DNA of 18,768 bases from the NCBI GenBank assembly GCA_934635545.1, contig CAKTZN010000012.1:1-18768 (forward strand), given 5' to 3'. This DNA comes from an uncultured Oscillospiraceae bacterium (GTDB lineage: Bacteria > Bacillota > Clostridia > Oscillospirales > Oscillospiraceae). Under the pieces are notes generated by a model. The model did no database searches and was not told where the DNA came from. It saw only the letters and a program-made list of their open reading frames with translations. This document shows, piece by piece, positions 15,546-18,768 of the stretch (the first letter of the stretch is position 1; each line of letters opens with the position of its first letter). A program made the translations under genes and the position numbers.

Positions 15546-16376
15546 TCACCGCGGAGTTGCGGAAGGCACGGTGCTCGTGCCACTTCCTTGCTCAGACCGC
15601 TTTTTGAGCCCCAAATCTCCATCTGAATACTCATCAAAGATGGAAGTGATTTCATCGTCAACCCGAAAAACGGTCAACGACGCATAGCGCAGACTATTTC
15701 TCCAATCCTTTCTGCGAAAGGTTTGCTTGAGATCTTCAAAAGCTTGCTCGCAATTCAAAATGATTATAATGTGTGCCTTTAATGCGTATGTGTTAGCAAG
15801 TAGGTTTAAGATTATGTCGGAGGCAAGTACATCTTGCCCTTTGAAGTACTGAAAATTCCACGATTCACCACCGTCTTTTGTGCCCAGATTATAGCGCACA
15901 CACTCATAATCCCTTTCACCGCTGGTGTTGTTTTTCGGCCTAACAGGCGCACAAGTCGAAAGCCCTCTTATATCACCGTCTATATCAAAAGTATCTCGCA
16001 CAAAACAGGTAAGGCGTGAACCATAATAAATTAACTGCCAATCTCCAACCAGTTCAATCAAATTCCGAGTGTCTTTTATATACCGAGCCAAATCAATATT
16101 CAATCCAAGTCTATACGCAACTCTATTCCATTCTGGTTTTGATTTCACGTTGTCAGTCCTCAGAAAACGAGAAAATAGGCTGGAAGATAGTTCGTACTTG
16201 GTTGCAATATCTACCTGCGAGACTCTCGGATTTTGTTGTAGGAACAAATTAATTACATCTTTTACTAACTGAGCATCTTTGGGAAAATTGTTCTGGTCTC
16301 CAGTGGCCTCTACCATAAAGTTATAGTCATCTTCAAATTTTTCCAATTCTTTTGACATCTTTGCATCTTCACCCAT
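15546..16376 (-). CDS. Unrecognised HTH-like protein, divergent from xis-int (putative element regulator)
   Basis: A 276-residue protein I do not recognise. Residues about 37-70 (LVKDVINLFLQQNPRVSQVD, then IATKYELSSSLFSRFLR) look like a helix-turn-helix; the rest is a mixed alpha/beta domain with LIYYGSRLTCFVRDTFDID, DILASDIILNLL-like and AHIIIILNCEQAF stretches. The ATG at 16376 has GGAGG 7 nt upstream; a TTG at 16382 is too close to it. A strong promoter lies upstream (16404-16432). Position, divergent from xis and int, is where ICE and prophage repressors normally sit, so a regulatory role is inferred. The last 15-20 residues (SEQGSGTSTVPSATPR) are low-complexity and encoded across an inverted repeat at 15561-15587, suggesting the original end was altered. 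Confidence 0.7.
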   Translation of the reverse strand: MGEDAKMSKELEKFEDDYNFMVEATGDQNNFPKDAQLVKDVINLFLQQNPRVSQVDIATKYELSSSLFSRFLRTDNVKSKPEWNRVAYRLGLNIDLARYIKDTRNLIELVGDWQLIYYGSRLTCFVRDTFDIDGDIRGLSTCAPVRPKNNTSGERDYECVRYNLGTKDGGESWNFQYFKGQDVLASDIILNLLANTYALKAHIIIILNCEQAFEDLKQTFRRKDWRNSLRYASLTVFRVDDEITSIFDEYSDGDLGLKKRSEQGSGTSTVPSATPR

Positions 16377-16403
16377 ATACAAACCTCCGGATTTGTTTGA
16401 TTA

Positions 16404-16432
16404 ATAGTACCATAAGAGCAAAGAAAAGTCAA
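16404..16432 (-). promoter_or_regulatory. Sigma-A promoter of the putative regulator
   Basis: On the minus strand TTGACT (16427-16432), 17-bp spacer, TACTAT (16404-16409), then the GGAGG and ATG of the 276-residue gene. Five of six bases match in each hexamer. Confidence 0.7.
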
Positions 16433-16474
16433 TGCAAGATAAGCGAAAAGACGTTTGCTAGAAGCTATTGCATT
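16431..16474. promoter_or_regulatory. Candidate operator dyad between the divergent promoters
   Basis: AATGCAA (16431-16437) and TTGCATT (16468-16474) are exact reverse complements, with additional AGC/GCT symmetry inside. The left arm touches the -35 of the regulator promoter. It is a plausible autoregulatory site, but no binding family is known. Confidence 0.3.
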
Positions 16475-16515
16475 AACATTTTGAGTCTAATGATTTGTTT
16501 TTTTATATTTATATA

Positions 16516-16544
16516 TTGACTTTTGTCGCCACCTATGTTATTTT
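16516..16544 (+). promoter_or_regulatory. Sigma-A promoter of xis-int
   Basis: TTGACT (16516-16521), 17-bp spacer, TATTTT (16539-16544), in an AT-rich setting with no other gene start before xis. It would give a leader of about 250 nt ahead of the xis start at 16804. Confidence 0.65.
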
Positions 16545-16679
16545 GGAAGAGAAGACAGATGGTCTTCGAGTCATCTCACTGAAATGACAACAAAATACGG
16601 ATTGGCTCATTCGAAATTTACGCCTGTGGAGATGTCATTATCGATAAAGCAGGAAGGTTGAAAGAAAGACCACGGCCAA

Positions 16680-16751
16680 TAAAAAGCACCTCCCGCTTGC
16701 CGGCGGGAGGTGCAGGATACAAGACAGCGAGAAGCCATCAAGTACCAGTGC
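16680..16751 (-). ncRNA. Predicted antisense RNA in the xis leader (about 70 nt)
   Basis: On the minus strand a promoter (TTGATT at 16781-16786, 17 bp, TAAAAT at 16758-16763) is followed about 45 bp downstream by an 11-bp GC hairpin and TTTTTATT at 16678-16685. The transcript would start near 16751 and end near 16680. It is fully complementary to the xis leader and contains one arm of the leader's large inverted repeat (16728-16738). Prediction rests on signals only; no protein is encoded. Confidence 0.5.
16681..16713 (-). terminator. Minus-strand intrinsic terminator inside the xis leader
   Basis: Perfect 11-bp stem (16686-16696 with 16703-16713), 6-nt loop, and on the minus strand an immediate T5 then ATT. 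On the plus strand no T tract follows, so it is directional. No minus-strand protein gene lies ahead of it, which is why an antisense RNA is proposed. Confidence 0.7.
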
Positions 16752-16776
16752 AAGGCTATTTTATCATGGCTTCTCG
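16728..16776 (+). promoter_or_regulatory. Large inverted repeat in the xis leader
   Basis: CGAGAAGCCAT (16728-16738) and ATGGCTTCTCG (16766-16776) form an 11-bp perfect stem with a 27-nt loop, ending about 18 nt before the xis ribosome site. The right arm lies inside the antisense promoter spacer. In the mRNA the stem could be opened by the antisense RNA, which covers the left arm. Confidence 0.55.
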
Positions 16777-16786
16777 GAAAAATCAA
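16758..16786 (-). promoter_or_regulatory. Sigma-A promoter for the antisense RNA
   Basis: TTGATT (16781-16786), exactly 17 bp, TAAAAT (16758-16763) on the minus strand. Each hexamer differs from consensus at one or two positions, and a terminator lies a short distance downstream. Confidence 0.5.
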
Positions 16787-16803
16787 TTAGAAAAGGAGAC
16801 GCC

Positions 16804-17049
16804 ATGAATTCCATTTTACTCGATCGCCGGGACTCGGCGAAATACTTAGGGATCTCAGTTTCGAATCTTGACCGCCTTCGCGCAGCAGGGGAACTTCCTG
16901 CTGTCCAATACCGGCGCAAGGGAAACGTCCGTTATCGCGAGGAGGACTTGAGAAAATTTATTGAGCAGCGGGTTGATAACGTGGATCGCGGCAGAGCGGA
17001 TTTTCATCCCAGCTTTCGCGGTGGCAACGGAAAGAGGGGGCGTAATTAA
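16804..17049 (+). CDS. xis: Excisionase / HTH DNA-binding protein
   Basis: An 81-residue basic protein with a MerR-like (HTH_17, excisionase-type) winged helix: SAKYLGISVSNLDRLRAAGE, then LPAVQYRRKGNVRYREEDLRKFIEQR. A basic, glycine/arginine-rich tail (RGGNGKRGRN) follows. Excisionases bend DNA at the element ends and direct the integrase to excise. AAAAGGAG precedes the ATG by 7 nt. Its TAA overlaps the int start by one base (TAATG), so the pair is translationally coupled. It is transcribed from the promoter at 16516-16544 through a structured leader that carries a predicted antisense RNA. Confidence 0.88.
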   Translation: MNSILLDRRDSAKYLGISVSNLDRLRAAGELPAVQYRRKGNVRYREEDLRKFIEQRVDNVDRGRADFHPSFRGGNGKRGRN

Positions 17050-18260
17050 TGCCTCGAAGGAAAGAGAAGACAGTAATCCGAAACGGGATTGAATACTATT
17101 ATAAAAGCATTCGCGATGAACGTGGTAAGTATATCACTGTTTATGGCCGGACAATTGCGGAGCGCGACGAGAAAGTAAAAAAGCGGGAGGCCGAGATTCG
17201 CCTTCGTCGCAAAATTAAGGAATTCCCAACCTTCAGCGAACGTGCGACGGAGTGGCTCTCCGATAAGTCCAAGGATCTCAAACGGAACACCTATAATAAT
17301 TACGAGCAAATCATCCGCACACATTTCATCCCCGTACTTGGTAATAAGCGGTTGATTGACATTACCGGTGAAGACATAAAAAAGGCTATGGCTACAGCAG
17401 AGACGCAATCTGCGTCCGTTTATCGCAAGGCTTCTATGCTAATCAAACAGATTTTTGCCGATGCTCTTACCTGTGATTTGATCCAGGTTGACCCGACGAC
17501 AAAGCATACCTTTAAACGCGTAAGGCACGAAAAAGAGGATACAGGGGAGGAGTACTTAACGGATGCGCAGATTTCCAAGCTACTCGCCGCGGTCAAAGGA
17601 ATTTATCCTCTGGAAACGTTCGTCAGGCTGGGGCTCTATGCAGGGCTGCGGAAGGAGGAATCCCTTGCCTTGAGATGGGATTGCGTTGATTTAAATCCCG
17701 CTGCCCCTATACTCTGCATTCGATGGACTTCCATAATATACAAAAACCAAGCGGAAATCGAAGATTCTACTAAAAGCCCCGCCGGTGCTCGTGATATACC
17801 GATTCCTCCACCATTGTTTAACCACTTAAAAGAACTTCAGAAAACTGCCAAGTCTGATTTCGTGATCTGCGGAAAAAACGGAAATCCGCTGTCTGGAACT
17901 CAATTTCGGAACATGTGGGCGAAAATTAAGCGCCGCAGTGTGGGCGATGGCAAGTACACCCGTTACGACGAACGCGGGAAGAGCGTTCATAAGGTAAAAA
18001 GGGAAGCTGGTCAGACTGCTCCCCACAATCCCGATGTACGTTACACCATTGACTTTCCCATTAAGACGCACATGCTCCGTAAAACCTATATCACGAACTT
18101 GATTTATAGTGGGGTCGATGTCCGCAAGGTAATGGGCTATGCAGGACACAAGAATCCCGATGTAACCCTCAAGATTTACGCACAAAACAAGAGTGCAGAA
18201 AAGCGTGCAGAGTCTGCAAAGCAGATCAATGAGGTTTTCCCGTCCGACCCTACCACATAA
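17049..18260 (+). CDS. int: Tyrosine recombinase (element integrase)
   Basis: A 403-residue, full-length Tn916/phage-type integrase. Residues 1-60 form an N-terminal arm-binding domain (IEYYYKSIRDERGKYITVYG). Residues 60-155 are a core-binding SAM-like domain (TFSERATEWLSDKSKDLKRN). The catalytic domain follows with all six residues visible: R201 (AGLRKEE), K242 (TKSPAGARDIP), H341 and R344 (THMLRKTY), H367 (AGHKNPDV) and Y377 (KIYAQN). It should catalyse site-specific integration and excision. The 3' end of rpsI lies about 110 bp downstream, marking the attachment site. The codon mix and lower GC differ from the genes to the left, consistent with transfer. Confidence 0.96.
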   Translation: MPRRKEKTVIRNGIEYYYKSIRDERGKYITVYGRTIAERDEKVKKREAEIRLRRKIKEFPTFSERATEWLSDKSKDLKRNTYNNYEQIIRTHFIPVLGNKRLIDITGEDIKKAMATAETQSASVYRKASMLIKQIFADALTCDLIQVDPTTKHTFKRVRHEKEDTGEEYLTDAQISKLLAAVKGIYPLETFVRLGLYAGLRKEESLALRWDCVDLNPAAPILCIRWTSIIYKNQAEIEDSTKSPAGARDIPIPPPLFNHLKELQKTAKSDFVICGKNGNPLSGTQFRNMWAKIKRRSVGDGKYTRYDERGKSVHKVKREAGQTAPHNPDVRYTIDFPIKTHMLRKTYITNLIYSGVDVRKVMGYAGHKNPDVTLKIYAQNKSAEKRAESAKQINEVFPSDPTT

Positions 18261-18371
18261 CTATCCCCCGCAGGCACCATACACATACCTTAAAAGACAA
18301 AACCGACGACAAATTTCATTCGTTAAACCCGCAAGTCGTTGTAAATACAAGGTTTCTTGGCAAATAGCATC

Positions 18372-18425
18372 AAGAAGTACGGTCTGAAGGCCGCCCGCCG
18401 TGCGCCTCAGTTTTCCAAGCGCTAA
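18372..18425 (+). pseudogene. rpsI: 3' end of rpsI (ribosomal protein S9) at the integration junction
   Basis: An in-frame run of 17 codons plus stop encodes KKYGLKAARRAPQFSKR, the diagnostic C-terminus of bacterial ribosomal protein S9. The frame is closed by a stop a short way upstream, so this is only the gene's tail. It is followed by a strong terminator, as in an intact rpsI. The 3' end of rpsI is a known attachment site of tyrosine-integrase ICEs in Firmicutes, so this is read as the displaced host 3' end at the int-side junction. Confidence 0.85.
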
Positions 18426-18445
18426 ACGTTATATTTGTGCCTTAC

Positions 18446-18480
18446 AGTTCCGGAAGCCGTCTGGCTTCCGGAACTTTTTT
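18446..18480 (+). terminator. Terminator of the rpsI remnant
   Basis: Perfect 13-bp stem (18446-18458 with 18463-18475), 4-nt loop and a run of six T at 18475-18480, just after the S9 stop. A classic rho-independent terminator. Confidence 0.9.
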
Positions 18481-18592
18481 GCCGCCCGCCGCGCCTGCCC
18501 TCGTTGCGTCAGCCGATGCCCGCGCCCATTCGGGGCGGCCATCGGGACGCTGCCTTGAAAGCGCCTTGCTGCATCCGCCACAGGCGGCGCTG

Positions 18593-18622
18593 CGGCGCTT
18601 TCCCCAGTTCTCCAAGCGCTGA
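18593..18622 (+). pseudogene. Second rpsI-like 3' tail
   Basis: Reads RRFPQFSKR then TGA. Its last seven codons (18602-18622) match those at 18405-18425 except at three third or stop-codon positions, all synonymous, which indicates a shared coding origin. Upstream it has no rest of S9. It has its own terminator, and is best explained as another attachment-site remnant from an earlier or tandem integration. Confidence 0.6.
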
Positions 18623-18640
18623 GTTTATACCCTGTTTTCT

Positions 18641-18679
18641 ACAAAGGCTCCTGCTTCGGCAGGGGCCTTTGTTTCTTTC
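18641..18679 (+). terminator. Terminator after the second S9-like tail
   Basis: A 14-bp stem (18641-18654 with 18659-18672, one G-T wobble), a TTCG loop, and GTTTCTTT after it. The stable tetraloop and T tract make it a convincing intrinsic terminator. Confidence 0.8.
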
Positions 18680-18724
18680 GGAACTGAGGCATCCTCGCGG
18701 CACAGCCGCTGCGGTCGGAGGCTA

Positions 18725-18750
18725 AAAACGTGCCACCGGCACGTTTTCTT
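18725..18750. terminator. Bidirectional terminator
   Basis: A 10-bp perfect stem (18725-18734 with 18738-18747) with a 3-nt loop, T4 on both strands at the arm ends and CTT after on the plus strand. It probably closes a convergent gene beyond the window. Confidence 0.6.
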
Positions 18751-18768
18751 AACGCCCCGACAGTTCTC

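Larger units (their letters stand above)
18481..18768. other. Gene-free, GC-rich region at the right edge
   Basis: No protein gene was identified here apart from the second S9-like tail at 18593-18622. Base composition rises sharply relative to the integrated segment. The stretch carries two further hairpin terminators (18641-18679 and 18725-18750) and a short GC-rich dyad near 18695-18706. Confidence 0.5.

Noticed and set aside
16583..16803. Small open frames in the xis leader, including a 25-codon ATG frame and a longer start-less frame
   Set aside because: There is no ribosome site for either, and the longer frame runs through two perfect palindromes. RNA structure explains the region better. 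A leader peptide cannot be fully excluded.
18437..18622. Plus-strand open frame of 61 codons ending in PQFSKR
   Set aside because: Only the last residues resemble S9; the remainder reads across the terminator of the first tail and is not protein-like. Only the tail is annotated, as an attachment remnant.
1..18768. CRISPR arrays, tRNA or rRNA genes
   Set aside because: No regularly spaced direct repeats, cloverleaf-like sequences or rRNA signatures were seen on either strand.

Overview
The window looks like accessory chromosome of a Gram-positive gut-type Clostridia, probably Oscillospiraceae/Ruminococcaceae-like. The pointers are strong AGGAGG ribosome sites, sigma-A-type promoters, a lipobox substrate-binding protein, a sortase-type surface protein, a DegV protein and Tn4451-family transposon debris. 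The genus cannot be fixed from the sequence. Most of the window reads on the minus strand and is fairly GC-rich; 15.6-18.35 kb is clearly more AT-rich and carries an integration module on the plus strand.

Left edge (1-1.7 kb): the last 48 codons of a winged-helix protein with a strong terminator, a TnpV-type transposon protein whose expected start codon reads ATA, about 600 bp of debris with two hairpins and a C-terminal gene remnant, then a membrane-anchored XRE regulator.

Centre (1.7-11.1 kb, minus strand): one tightly packed run of ten genes. In transcription order these are an ABC ATPase, a lipoprotein substrate-binding protein, a fused two-domain permease (FbpABC/AfuABC or phosphonate-type importer), an MBL-fold hydrolase, a small DUF4177-like protein, Ppx/GppA phosphatase, polyphosphate kinase Ppk1, a membrane zinc-ribbon protein, a glycine-rich membrane protein and a NapH-like 4Fe-4S membrane protein. 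Several stop/start overlaps point to translational coupling. The run looks like a polyphosphate synthesis/turnover unit joined to import of an iron- or phosphorus-containing solute.

Next on the same strand are a DegV lipid-binding protein (11.3-12.2 kb) and a 952-residue surface protein (12.3-15.1 kb) with four lamin-tail domains, a phytase/esterase-like propeller and an SPATG sortase signal. The latter could supply phosphate or anchor the cell.

Right part (15.5-18.4 kb): an unrecognised HTH-like regulator is divergent from xis and a tyrosine integrase. The 250-nt xis leader contains, on the opposite strand, a complete-looking promoter-plus-terminator unit for an antisense RNA of about 70 nt. 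Just after int lies a copy of the 3' end of rpsI (ribosomal protein S9) with its terminator. A second S9-like tail, differing only by synonymous changes over its last seven codons, follows 197 bp further on. This marks the 3' end of rpsI as the integration site and suggests successive integrations. The opposite junction, with the intact rpsI, is not in the window, so the polyphosphate locus may itself lie inside an island.
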